Shown piece after piece: positions 44,943 to 56,778 of a DNA stretch of 64,000 nucleotides. Made by a program: the position numbers and the translations under genes. This stretch comes from Reticulascus tulasneorum (Eukaryota; Ascomycota; Sordariomycetes; Glomerellales; Reticulascaceae). Below the pieces are notes generated by a model, which worked only from the letters and a program-made list of their open reading frames with translations, had not been told where the DNA came from and did no database searches. The stretch's first letter is position 1; each line of letters begins with the position of its first letter. The DNA is taken from the NCBI GenBank assembly GCA_001557505.1, contig LSAX01000007.1, positions 2,852,001-2,916,000 of the forward strand. Direction: 5' to 3'.

Positions 44943-46364
44943 GATCCCAGAAGAGCAGCTGGCCGGTAAATTAGATGCGCGGAGAACTTGATAGTACAGG
45001 GAAATGTTGCGATGGGCTCAGGGATCCATATAGGCGACTTTCTAACACGGTAGAAGCTCAAGTCTGGTGTTTGCTTAGACGAGATGGTAGGTACTTTCGT
45101 ACCAGGTAAGAGTCAAGTGGCCAGGTGGTCCTGTGGCTCAGCCGAGGATCATCAGAAGATGGCTGTTGGTTGCGATGTCCGATAATCAGTGGTTGAACCG
45201 ATGCTTCCATTGGGTCACAATGAAAATAATTATGAAGCACGAACCAACCTAAGAAGCGATACGTGTTACCTAGAAGATCTTAGGTAGGCACGTAGGCAGT
45301 CAAGCAGTGTGTAAGTAGCCGGGAGGGAGGCGTAGTGGGAATATGTATGGATGGATCCCTGCTGTTGGTCCCGGACTTCCAGGCCCAGTGACGACAGTCC
45401 AAGACTTTACCTAATCATGCGCTTATTCTCAAGGATCTGATGCAGTGCACCGTGATCAACCGCCCGCAGTCGGTAGCAGGCCACGAGTACGGGCTGCAAC
45501 TCATGGTTTTGCACCGATGCACCTAGCATTTTGTAATCAAAATCTGCGCCTCAGGGGGCAATCACTGCATTGTGGATTCCATGTTCTTGTGCCTAGATAT
45601 ATAGAGCGATCACGGAACAGTTGCTTGAGCATCATTGCCTACCCAACTAACTACAAAGCTCCGGGGTAGTAGTTCCCAGTGCTACGGCACACAAGTTCAT
45701 CTCGTCTACCCAACTACGATAGTGCCTGGTGCATTACTTAGAGAGTTGCATCAGATAAATAACGTAGCCCTAAACGAAAGCGCTCGGTCTCTCTCCTTGG
45801 ATACATAAATCGTCCAGACACAGGACGGGAAGCGCTGCTGTCGACACTGCGGGTGTTGTGGCTGTAGGTAGTCCGTAGATTATAAGCTATCCCCCCCACC
45901 CCTAAAAGCCGGCGCATGACAGTGGGGAGGCTGGGCATTGGGGCTGTATCTTAAATCCTCTTTCGTACACGGACGGATAGGAGGGGATACTTGGATCTCC
46001 AAACCTGGCTTCAGCCAACCCTGGCTCTCCGTACGCGAGGACCCAAACCTCCACGAATCTTGCATTGGCACATACATGTTCAAAACGCGCGACGAACCAC
46101 GAACACCTCATTGTCTCTCCATTCGTGTCCATGGGCGATCAGTCGCCGATACAGATTGAGCCATGGGACACGTCCGCAAGAGTCAGGTACACACATCCAT
46201 CCATGCCGTCTCACTGGCGGCCCCACGCGGACTATGCATTTCTGTGTCATGGTTCCCGAGCACAATGTCGCGACGCATGCTTCTGGAGCGATGTGCTAAC
46301 TTGAGAAAAGTCGTCGTAGAGTCGAACAAGGGGGTGACCTTTACAAGAATCAACCGTATTGACC
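44943..46364. promoter_or_regulatory. Divergent intergenic region of the UBX gene and PAN3
   Basis: The 1.4-kb spacer separates the start codons of two divergent genes and so carries both promoters. A TTACCTAGAAGATCTTAGGTA inverted repeat lies at about 45268-45288. No coding frame or RNA gene is recognisable. Confidence 0.5.
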
Positions 46365-49217
46365 ATGGCGACGTCGCGGTACCAACCGCCCGATCCTCGT
46401 CGCCAGGTCGGGTCGCCGAAGCCCAAAAACCGAGGTGAGTCGTCCACCATCCCCGAGGCTCTGGCTGTCGCTAACCGTCCACCAATTGATACAGAGAACA
46501 AAGATACCCTATGCCGAAACGTCCTAATATACGGCCACTGTCGATATGAGAACAGCGGCTGCACTTTCAATCACGATCAGAATCGAACGAACTCCAGTCA
46601 GAATTCGCAAGCGAGCCAGAATGGCCAAGCAGATTTGTAGGTACTCTTTGTTAGGATCTTGTCGAGTGATTGGTCGCGGCGAGCACCAGATACCCAGCGG
46701 ATCCCGTCGAAGCAGTCGGTTTTAATTATGCGCGACGTAAACCACCGCCCTCGAAGTCAATGGTCGAGTCGTGAAAGAAACTGGCGTGTTGCGGGGAACT
46801 CTTCCAGACTGAATCTGCAATCTAAAGCCGGCTCCTCGGGAGTCTTGCCCCTTACGGCTCGTCACAAATGGTGGAAGGCGCGATCAAGCGGTACAGCTTG
46901 GGAGGGCATCTTGCAAGTCCTATACGCATGTACTGGGTCGTCTGCTAGCTAGGCAGGCCCAACCGCGCCTTGTCGTAAGCTGGGAATGAATGGGGTTGGC
47001 CTCTTTCTGGAACCGGGTGGTACACTCCGTTGAGACAATCGCAAGTCAGTTGCAGGGCTTGGAGGAATATGAGCTCAACCTCCAGGATCGCCGCAGTCCC
47101 ACAGCAGCCAGATGGAGAATGTGTGACCTTATCAGGACAGACTATGGACCGAGAATCGCAAGACGGATCATTGAGCTACGCTGACATCTTGAAAAATAGC
47201 GCGAAGAAGACCTTAAACGTGGACTCGCCTTCATTCACACCTGCCGGGCTACAATCAGCTGCGTCCAAAAAAACAACATTATCATCTCAAGCAGCCAATG
47301 CTGCTGTCTTTACTCCACGGGGAGCTGGCTGTGAGTCCGAGGCATCACTTCTAGTAGGAATGTCACGTTGACAATCATAGCCATAACTCCAGTAGCGCCT
47401 CAAGAGATCGAGGCGCCAACCTTTAATCCCGCGGCCATTCGGGAATTCACTCCACAAAATTATGACCTAGGTTCCAATGTAGGTGCATGGTTCAAGTCGG
47501 TCGCAATAGCTAACCTGTCATCAAGGTAACCTCCAATGGCGTTCCATCAGATGCCGGCCTCACCTATGATCCGTTTGCCCTACCTTCGGTGGCGCAGGGG
47601 ATAGCGACTCCAGCGCCATATAACCCTTATGCAGAGGATCACAGCGCAATGGCTGGCCCCAGTGCCGCCTTTTACCAGCACCAAAATGCGTACACAGCTC
47701 CTCTACAGCCAGTATGTGGGATCTAAAGCATGAAGTCAAGGGGGCAATGGCTAACCACTGCTTAGCTCCAATATCACCTCTACGCTCCCGTGGGCCCACA
47801 CCGTGATGCTTTGTTGCCGTTTCAAAGAACGGTCCATGATTTCTTCATTCCGGATAAGCTCCGAGAAGAGTATCAGCGGAAGTCAGAAGCTACCCATCAA
47901 GTCATGCCAAGTTGGTGACCCTAAGTTCCCCGACAGATGAAAGATGACTGATACCTTCTAGATTCCCAACTGCCCCAGCTAGAAAATTATCACTCTTTGG
48001 TACCGCTTGATACAAACACTAGAAAGAATACCAATGTCTTTGGCTATGCGGCTTGGGTTTACAAGGCAACATCTAGCAAAAACGGGAGACTTTTTTGCCT
48101 CAGAAGACTTGAGGGTATGGCACGCTCTGATCTCAAAGAATTTAACGGCATGCACTAACTACCTATAGGATATCGGTTAACCAACGAACATTCTATTCGT
48201 TCTGTTAAGGACTGGCGGCAACTCAACAATGGAAGCGTCGTCACGATACATGACGCATTTACAACGCGAGCGTTTGGCGACAGCTCTATCATCTTCGTCC
48301 AAGACTACCATCCCATGTCAAAAACGCTCGCCGAAGTCCACTTCTCTCACGTAAATGCCAACCCCGGAAGCCGATATCAACCCAAGACGGCAGTACCGGA
48401 GACTATCATGTGGAGTTATATCTCCCAGATAGCCAATGCACTGAAGGCAGTACATGGCTTGGGCCTGGCTGCACGTTGCATTGACATTAGCAAGATCATC
48501 GTTACTGATAAGAACCGCATCCGTTTAAGCGGTTGTTCAATATTCGACGTATTGCAGTTTGACGTTCGTCGTCCGGTCCAGGAACTCCAGCAAGAAGACT
48601 TCATACAATTTGGCAAAGTCATGCTGTCCCTTGCGACCAATACTTTGCCGACTCAACTTAGCAATCTGAAGTCGTCTCTGGAGCAAACAAGCAGAAATTA
48701 CTCGACGGAGCTCGCAGAGACCATTCTGTGGCTTCTCAGCCCTCAACAGCCGCCGGCACAGAAAGGGATTGATGAGTTCGTTCGGGGTATCGCGACTCGT
48801 ATCATTGCTACTACAGACATGATGATGCACGCGGAAGACACTCTTAACTCAGAGTTGTATCGGGAACTAGAGAATGGCAGGCTGTTTCGATTGGTTGCAA
48901 AACTGGGTGCTATCAATGAACGGCCGGAGTTTGATGGTGATCGGATGTGGTCAGAAAACGGCGAACGGTACATGCTGAAGCTCTTCCGCGACTATGTGTT
49001 TCACCAGGTCGACGCCCACGGGAACCCGGTACTTGATTTGGGACACATTGTGCGCTGTCTGAACAGGCTCGATGCCGGCAGCGACGACAGGATTTGTCTT
49101 ACCAGCCGAGATGACCAGACAAGCTTTATTGTCAGTTACAAGGACTTGAAGAAGCAAGTCGGCAATGCGTTCGGGGACCTTATGAAAGGGAATAAGCATC
49201 CCGGACGGTCCCTCTAA
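46365..49217 (+). CDS. PAN3: PAN2-PAN3 deadenylation complex regulatory subunit Pan3
   Basis: Pan3 recruits the Pan2 nuclease to poly(A)-binding protein and starts mRNA poly(A) shortening in the cytoplasm. Eight exons are inferred: 46365-46434, 46495-46636, 47050-47330, 47381-47478, 47526-47711, 47766-47910, 47962-48114 and 48169-49217, giving about 707 aa. The N-terminus holds a CCCH zinc finger with Cys30, Cys39, Cys46 and His50 (LCRNVLIYGHC, GCTFNH). TLNVDSPSFTP is the usual conserved linker; TFNPAAIREFTPQNYD fits a PAM2 motif for PABP. A pseudokinase domain follows (VFGYAAWVYKA, LFCLRRLEGYRLTNE, VHGLGLAARCIDISKI, without the catalytic Asp), then the coiled coil and C-terminal knob (LRDYVFHQ-like LFRDYVFHQVD, LNRLDAGSDDRICLTSRDD). 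The intron 2 acceptor is uncertain because several in-frame AGs exist. Confidence 0.93.
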
Positions 49218-49834
49218 CATCAAGGCGTCCCTATAACAGTGTGGGGTATGGTTGAATTGCAGTTGGCTACGGGAATTGGATTAACACGAACGGGTGCTTA
49301 GAGCAGTCGGGGTTTCGCGGGCATGGAGACTGGCAGCTAGATGGAAAGAATCGGTACGGCAACGAATATGTGTTGGAGCAACTGCGCAAGTTTAAAGAGC
49401 TGAAACGGAACCAGAACGGGCAGACAAAGGGGAGAGAAGGGTCGGCCTGGGAGGATAGGCCCGAGCGTATAGTCTTCCATCTCATGGCACGAAGCTGTTG
49501 AACTAGATATCGTAGCGAAATAAACATTCTCATTAAACTTTGTCACGTGCAGACCGAGGTGTGAGAGGTTGCATTCTCCATCCTGCTTTTGGGGATTACG
49601 TAGTTGTATCTTCCACGGATCTTTAAGGCTGCCAGCCTTTCTGGAGGCTAGATATCCGCCGCCGCCTCATTTCGATACCGCTCAAGGATCATAGCAGGAA
49701 GTGGGGGCGTGGGATGACTGTGAATGTCGCGACGACTCCCCAGCTCCCCATCCAGAGCCTTTGTGTTTGTCCGCGAAGGCTCGCCCCGGCATAGCGTGTG
49801 TGACTTGACATGCCGTCACCTGGGCGAGGCCTCT
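49218..49834. other. Convergent 3' flanks of PAN3 and LSM7
   Basis: The interval lies between two stop codons facing each other and must hold both 3' UTRs. Open frames on both strands are short and unrecognised. Confidence 0.55.
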
Positions 49835-50467
49835 TCAACCATCGTCCTCCTGCGCGAAGGGGTTTGCGATCTCTTCGCTTCCGTCGACGGGGCTGACGAG
49901 AACGAGGAGGGTTCCACGAGCGACGACTAGGCCTAGCGATCGGGTTGTCTCGTTCCCTTCTTCGTCTGCGGCGAAGCAAGTCAGCGGGAGGCTCTTCCTT
50001 TTGGTCTGAGCGCAGACACTGGGTGGTTTGGGAGGGAAGGTGGGGGAGAAGAGAGAGGGGTCAGGTTTACCTCGCATGACTTCTTGTACCTCATCCAGAA
50101 CGAGGTTCATCAAGGCATCGTAGCCTTTGAGAGTACCGGTGACTATGATGGATCAGTCGATGGCTCGCCGGAATGGAACACATGGTGTTGCAGGGCCTGT
50201 AGCCCGGCGGGGGGGGGGGTGCGACGAACCTTCCCTTCCACCATTGAACTTCACCGTGATCTGCTTGTCCATATACTTGCCCAAGTCGAGAATGTTCTCC
50301 TTCTTGGGCCGTTCGCGGTCGCCCGAGGGAGCTTGGCCACCAGCAGCACCAGGTCCGCCGCCGCCACTGCCGCCGCGGCCCCCTCCACCACCTCCTCCTC
50401 CTCCTCCCCGCCCTCCGCGGTAGCCCCCTCCACGACCACCGCCTCTGTGCGATCCTCTATCGGCCAT
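49835..50467 (-). CDS. LSM7: U6 snRNA-associated Sm-like protein Lsm7 with RGG-rich N-terminal extension
   Basis: Lsm7 is a ring subunit of both Lsm1-7 (cytoplasmic mRNA decay) and Lsm2-8 (U6 snRNA binding in the nucleus). Exons 50467-50230, 50142-50071 and 49965-49835 give 146 aa. The Sm1 motif spans about 58-100 (DLGKYMDKQITVKFNGGREV, GTLKGYDALMNLVLDEVQE) and Sm2 about 114-132 (LGLVVARGTLLVLVSPVDG); both are split by introns. Residues 1-50 are an extension absent from yeast and human Lsm7: HRGGGRGGGYRGGRG, ten Gly, RGGSGGGG, then an Ala/Gly/Pro linker. RGG tracts bind RNA and are arginine-methylated in many proteins. The short DEEGNETTRS loop between Sm1 and Sm2 is normal. It is convergent with PAN3, also an mRNA-decay gene. 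Confidence 0.95.
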
Positions 50468-51699
50468 TGCGCATCTGGTCTTTGCGAGTTCCTCGCGCGC
50501 GCGCTTTTCCAAGTGCGTATTCTTTTCGCTGGAAAGGGAAAAGGGCTGTTTCGGTTGGGTTGGAGCGTGGGATGGAAATTTTGGGGCGCGGGGTGGTGAA
50601 ATCGGGGTTGCGATTCGTGGGACGGAATTTTTGGTGGAAAGATGCAAAAAAGCTACCCAGGGTAGCTTAGCTCGGTCTGGGGCGGTGTCGTTGACCTTGC
50701 GGCTGCCGATAGTGTACTTGTCTCGTTCGGGGGGTGTGAAGACGGACTTTTTGGGGGAAAGGGGGGGTTGACTGCCCTGTCGGGTACTTACTTGCATGTG
50801 TAACTGCAAAAGATTGGGTCACTGGTTTAAAACTTTCTGCTTGACTGATGAGGTATGGTGCCTGATCGGCGGGTCGCGCCGCTTTTACTGGCTGGGCACC
50901 CGTGGGAAACGGACCACTGGCCTCACCCCGTGACATCGGGTTCGTGTAACTTTTTGAACAATTCATAAGATTTCCTGGTCGCCTTCTCGGCAGTATCCTG
51001 CTGGGAGCCCGAACGTTCTAACCTCATAGCTTGAGGTGATACGATTAACCACTAGCTCTTTCGCTCCGTATTTCCAACATCCATAGATGCCTTGATCAAT
51101 GATAAGTCACAGAATTGGACGTGATCGTAGGTAAAACCTGGTGAGCTGTTGTTTTGCTTCAATAGACAAGACTCTATGATATGAAGGCAACTATGGGTTG
51201 GAAGGGTAAACGCAAAGCTGGTCATGGCGATCTTGGTTTGATAATAATTCGTGGTCATATAGAGTTCATCATTATGTGCTACACAATCGTTACAGGTGGA
51301 TCTGGCCGGCCCTGAGATCCCGAGCTGACATGCTGAACGGCATTCTCAGTGATACGTATCACTTGTCGATCGAGCCAGTCCGTATCGTCTTCCGGCATTG
51401 CTATCCAAGGGGTATCTTTGACGCTGCTACATCTCCCCTCCTCAGCCCCACGAAGCTATGGTGGGTGTTCTCAAAGTTTCCGCCCCTGGGAAACATCTCT
51501 CCCTTTTGTTCACAACCCCATCATTAACGACTAGAGGGGACGAGGAATTTGCAAGCAGTCATCATTCTTCGAGTATCTCCAGCAAAGACGATCTCCCGCT
51601 CATAGTCATCTGCTTCCTGCGAGGTGTTGTACCAATGCTGACTTTTGAGTATGTTTGGCTGCCCCGGTTGCACAGGTAGTCTCCGAGTCTTTCCCTATT
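50468..51699. other. Intergenic region between LSM7 and YOS1; no gene seen
   Basis: The left part must hold the LSM7 promoter and 5' UTR, the right end the YOS1 3' UTR. G-rich tracts occur near 50700-50770. Short open frames show no family match. Confidence 0.5.
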
Positions 51700-52040
51700 T
51701 TAGCCCAGTACCAGCTCGTATATTATGATCAACGTGTTGAGTATGATTAACGGGACTAAATGCCAATAAAAGTCAGCTTTGCTTGACACTTGCCTTCAAT
51801 TTTCGACCCGGATCACGAGACGGAGAAGGGTAGCAACATACTCCGCATCAGCATGCGCACACTGGCAATTAGGTGCACGATCTTTGCCTGGACGCTCTGA
51901 GGTTCGGACGTAGCACCGAAAGCAGGATCATAGGTGGTAGTCGAGAGACTGATGCGCGCCAGGAACCGGTCGTCGGAAAGAATGGCGAGTGCGTTGGTCA
52001 AAAGACACATTACATAAACGAGGTTGCCTATGAAGTACAT
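51700..52040 (-). CDS. YOS1: ER-Golgi transport membrane protein Yos1 (IER3IP1 family)
   Basis: Yos1 works with Yip1 and Yif1 in COPII vesicle transport from ER to Golgi. Exons 52040-51842 and 51755-51700 give 84 aa, the family's usual size. The sequence shows an N-terminal hydrophobic helix (LVYVMCLLTNALAIL), the signature SDDRFLARI, a short loop (TTTYDPAFGATSEPQS), then KIVHLIASVRMLMRIPLII and a second helix ending YELVLG-stop. The 86-bp intron (GTATGT to TTTAG) lies in the codon of the Ile before the conserved Pro; without it the second helix is lost, so splicing is well supported. A strong acceptor (CTTCTCTTCTACAG, ending at 52077) suggests an intron in the 5' UTR. The gene is divergent from a zinc-cluster gene 2.7 kb away. 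Confidence 0.93.
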
Positions 52041-54772
52041 TTTGGGCTGCTTCTCTTCGGCAAAATTTAGATGGAGCTGTAGAAGAGAAGAAAGTATGAG
52101 ATTATGAGGTTCGGCGGGTATGGAGGACACCGTATGTGATTACGTCGGGAGCTTGAAGGTCGACGTGTTCAGGTTGGCAAGATCAAAAGTTGGCCTTTTG
52201 ACGCGGAAGAACTTATTTGACGGTCTCCCTCGCGCCCTCCTTGGTAGCTTCTGGGTCAGGTGACCGGGTAGCTCGCAAGGGTGCCGTCAAGCTTGGTTAC
52301 CTAAGGCGGTCATGGATATGCAACAAAAGAGCAGCGACTGCGCTAAGCCGCATCGGCCTGAACCACGTGTCGCGGCAAAACCGGGAATCTGCAGAATATG
52401 GAATCATAATTCACCGTCCAGACTACATGGCAATCTGTGTTAGTCTGCGGACCTCCTCCATCAATCTCTGTGCCTCTCGCATCCACCGCGATACCTAATC
52501 GCCGTCCGCTCGCACTTAAGAGGATTACTCACTGGGGGTACCAAGTGCTCCCCTGCATTCCCTTTAATCTGGAAAGGGCAACGCGGAGTGGGATGTGGGG
52601 GGAACATATGATCTGATCTCTGAATATGGATCTCCTCCCGGCGGAGGATGATTGGACACGCGCGATAGATGGGCTGTCAGTCTGCGGAAGCACAGGCTTG
52701 GGGCGCTGATTAAAGCACCTTTTGCTAGGCAGGCGGAGAGGGCACTAAAAACCGGTCGGCTTTAGCGCATAATTGCTGCTGTAGCGCCTTGCACTCCCCT
52801 GTAACGTCCACCTCACCTCTTCAGCTTCCCTCCACAACCTAGTCTGCAGGTGATGCTGCGTGCCCACTGTGTTACATCGCTGCATCCCTACCGGTGCCCG
52901 TAAATGCTGGACGGGTATTTGTACTGGACGTCCCCTGGATGTATGTAGTGTGGTGCAGGCAGTGTACGAATGGTGCCGTGTAGGTACCCTGGCACCTGGG
53001 TTGCACAACCGGCCAGTTTATTAGTCAGTTAGCGTTTGCCAGTCATTCGCACGCATCCACGTGCCAAGACAAGAAAGAGTAACCCTCACACGAGAGACCC
53101 ATGTAGGGTTCATGGCAGAGTTTATTGCCGGTATGCGAGACTTGCGTAGGCCTGCATACATACATACATCTTTGATTACTGAGAGCACGAGTGCAGCAAG
53201 GCCATATCTTTCATGTTTGCGCCTCGGTGGAGCATGTAAGTACGTGGGTATTCATCAGAGACGTACGTCGGCTCGCTGGCTCGCTAGCCTTGGCGACAGA
53301 CAGTTGCACTAGTATTCAAGTTAGGTAAGGTAGTAGTCGCAGGTGTAGATTGGTACACCTGATGGAATATCACTAAGATCGTAGTAATCGCGGGAAGGGA
53401 GCAAAAAGGGTGAGCGAAAAGAAGTAGTATGTCCCTCAAAGAAGGCAGAGTAGACCCGGCGCGGGCAAGAAGGCGGCGGTGCATCACGTACCTCTCGAAT
53501 AAGCCAGGCACGCTGCTACTACCGCCGCTGCTACTACCGCTACTGCTGGTGCTACAACGGAAATCTCTCGCTTTCCCGGGATCGCTGGGCAGGATCCTAA
53601 ACTAAGAAGCAAGCAGGTACCCCATGTAGATGTATGTGGATGGATGTCTGTTTGGACGTAGGTGTATATGTAGGTATAACCTATGGGCATGTATGTAGGC
53701 AGGTAATTAAGCTGCGTCCAGAACAGCTACCCCAAACCTACCTACCCTTACCTTCTTCCTACTAACAGCACTACATTCATGCATGCATACTACCTAACTA
53801 AGAGTAGCAGGATTACCAATAGCCTGGATGCCCCCTTACTTGCCATTCAAACGCGCGAGGTATCAACTGAATTGCCTGCCGGGAGAGACACAGCCAAGTG
53901 CCAGCACTCACAAGAGAGATTTGGGAGAGAAGAGACAGAACCCTCCCCCCGCCCCAGTAAGGCCAGAATTTCAGGTCTGGAGTCAGTTCCGTCCTCTCAT
54001 TCATCATTTTCCACTTTCCACACACACGCACACACACGCACACACACACACACACACACAGTGACGCACACACACCACACACTCGCTCACACTCACACAC
54101 ATAACACCCCCCTCCAACCCTTCTGGAGAGGAAGTTCTTTTCGTTTTTGCTTCGTACCATTACTGCACCCATTTCGTCGGGTTTTTTTTCCTTTCCTCCT
54201 TCCCTTCTCCCTTATTACCTACAAATATCTCCCCCCCAAAGCCGCGGGTTGCCCATTGCCCTCCCAGGCACCGCCCCCCCCAGGACAGAGCGGCGGCCCC
54301 ATTAAATTCCCTCCCCGCCCGCCTCATTCTCTCAATTCCGAATTCCCTCAGGATCCCGTTCCCTCTCCTCTTCTTCCTCCCACTTCCTCCCACCAAGACG
54401 CTTTGCACCCCAACTGCCCCCGATTGGGCTACCACCAACTGGACTCCCAATTGCATCCCTTTTCGCCATCTCCATGTCATAACCTCTCCGGAAACACCGC
54501 CACTGCTGTGGTTGAAGAGTCCGGCGCCATTTTCCCGGTCTCTTTTGTTCTTTTTAGTCCATCCTTCTTTCAGCAGACCCGGCATCCGTCTTTTCTGGTC
54601 CTGTGTAAACGGGCAACATTCATTGGGCAGTTGAGCCCTCCGCTGGGCGAGCTTCGGGGCTCACCAGCAACGTCTCTTTTGCTCTCTTCTGCCGCCTTCG
54701 TTTCCCCCAGCCCTCCGCATTGGGCTGTATGTCCATGTCTCGTGAGACGGTCTGATACCCGCACCTGCTACG
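52041..54772. promoter_or_regulatory. Divergent intergenic region of YOS1 and a zinc-cluster gene
   Basis: No conserved gene is visible in these 2.7 kb. The right half is strongly pyrimidine-rich on the plus strand, with few stops, so a 370-codon frame from 53779 runs across the start of the next gene in another reading frame. It is best explained by composition. Dinucleotide and triplet repeats are present. The region should contain both promoters and a long 5' UTR of the transcription factor. Confidence 0.5.
54019..54060. repeat. (CA)n microsatellite
   Basis: About 21 CA units with two CG interruptions, followed by more imperfect CA-rich sequence to about 54102. It lies about 0.7 kb before the zinc-cluster start codon, probably in its promoter or leader. 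Confidence 0.95.
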
Positions 54773-56778
54773 ATGGCACATGCCCAAGAGAACCAGGAAC
54801 CACACAAACGGAAACGAGATGCAGACGACAACGGGAGCCAACCAGCTCATTCCGACCGTATCCCGCAGCCTCCTCCGCCCCAGTCAGGTAAGTTGTGGTG
54901 CGCCAGCCTTGGTGTGTGGTGTGTAATGAAACCTATGGGCATCTCATATTCTCCGTCGTACTTTCAGTGATTGGAGAAAAGATGTCGCATATTCCCCTAC
55001 TCACCTCCGTCCACCCGATCTCACGAAATGTAGCTCGGTTACACAGATCCGTTACATAAACTCTTTCATACAATGCTGCCGTTTTGCTACATAGCCTTAT
55101 ACTCTGTTCATCAACATCTTGTACTTCGATCAATGCGCTCATTTTACTTGATGCCGACACGGTCCCTACTGCCTCAAGTGAGCCCGCTTACTATATGTCC
55201 CACATACTAACTGTCATTTCAAGGCAACTCCTCTGTCATTAACTACCTTTCTAAAAATGGCACCGAAAAGCTCAAGCTCATCCAAGGAGACGCCGACACC
55301 TTCTCGGATGTCATTGGGCTGATCAGCAATTACGAAGGTACAGCGATTGTCTCCGCCCCCGTCTCACCTTGATACTGACCATCTGTCCAGGGGTGCTTAA
55401 TAGACATGAAAGTCTTGCTGCTAATCTAGGCGCAAAACTCACGGGGCCGCGTCTGTTAAAGGCGATGGAGGGAGCATTTGAAGGTCCCATCATCACATCG
55501 CCTCAAGCACCATTTGCATCGAATCCTGTGTGCTGGCTGGATATTGTTCAATTCGCAAAGTCCAACCCGGAAAAGTTCATCTTGACTAGCAACCCAGACG
55601 GCGGCCGGTCGTGTCAGTTTTTCATGAATGGCGTCCAGGTGCAGATACTAGAAGATGACTGGCGACTGATTGTGTCTGGGGCTCTGGATAGATTCTCCAT
55701 GGTGTCTGCAGCACCATTGGATGAAGACGAGACGGCCGAAGTCGCCACGCTCGAGATAGTGGAGCAGAGGCTGAATGTACTCATCAAGAAGGCAGACGAA
55801 GTCGCCAGGAAGGCACGACAACTCAACTACCACCTCATCGGTCGGAAGGCCGCCATCAATGCTCGGCATTCGTCGAAGCAAGTCTCAAGCTCTGGATTTC
55901 AGCCTGTCAACCAGCCGCAACGACACCTAGGTCATGGTTCTGGCTATGACTTACATGCCGACTTGCTTTCGCAATTTCTCTCCACACCGTCGCAATCAGT
56001 CACCCCCCGTGTATCGTCGAATGCGAGTCTTGATCCTGTGCATCCAGGCCAACCCGCCTCCCCAGCGACTATTGCCCCTCAGCAACAAACTCATCAAGCA
56101 CAGCCAAGTCAGCCACCGATGTCCCAAGGGCCTGCTATCCCTCACAGGGATTCTTCGTTCGACCCCTCGGCAGTTCACCGGCCTCTCATCTCATCCAAGA
56201 TAGACAAGCTGAATAAGGGCGATTCGATATACCCGCCATGTGATCGTTGCCGGCGATTGAAATCAACCTGCGTGAAGCATCTGACTGCCTGCCAGGGCTG
56301 CACCAAGAAACACGCCAAATGCGGCTGGAAAACTATTACAGAAGAAGAAATAGCTTGGCTAAATCGAGAAGGCAGCATCGCGGCGGAACGGGAAGGCGAA
56401 TCCGGCAGTAATGGCCCTGAGCCAATAAAGTTGGCAAGATACGATGCTACGCGCGATGAGGGGCGAAGCGTTATCGATGAACATCCTCCCGGGTCGGCCC
56501 TGTCAGGGGATGTGTCTCGGCCGACCAGCCGGGGAAACCCTCATGCTTTTCAGCCAATGTCTCCGGTTGACAGAGGGCATCAAAATCGGAATAACTTCAT
56601 GGATGTGGAAGTACTAGAAAATTCCCCTAGGCCTTGGCTAATAGATGGTCATCGGGGAGAGCTTGGAGGTGTGAAAAGAGAGCACACACTACTAAGCCAC
56701 ATGGCATCGGCAGCCACGGCTGCGGCAGACGCTCGTGATGCTGGCATTCCTCCCCATGCCACAGCCGCTGGACATTAG
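54773..56778 (+). CDS. Zn2Cys6 transcription factor with C-terminal zinc cluster
   Basis: Exons 54773-54887, 55224-55337 and 55391-56778 give 538 aa. The zinc cluster is unusual in position, in the C-terminal half: Cys360, 363, 370, 377, 380 and 387 (C-X2-C-X6-C-X6-C-X2-C-X6-C; PCDRCRRLKSTC, CQGCTKKHAKCGWK). The N-terminus is charged (HKRKRDADDNGS). Residues about 40-230 hold a conserved-looking folded region (SSVINYLSKNGTEKLKLIQG, WLDIVQFAKSNPEKFILTSN, SCQFFMNGVQVQILEDDWRL), resembling a DNA- or protein-binding module typical of one family of filamentous-fungal regulators. A Gln/Pro/Ser-rich linker precedes the cluster and an Ala-rich C-terminus follows. Intron 1 (336 bp) is longer than usual. 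The gene acts in the nucleus; targets are unknown. Confidence 0.88.

Noticed and set aside
53779..54891. 370-codon plus frame as a protein gene
   Set aside because: His-Thr repeats come from the CA microsatellite, and the rest is CT-rich leader sequence where stops are rare; it overlaps a well-supported gene.
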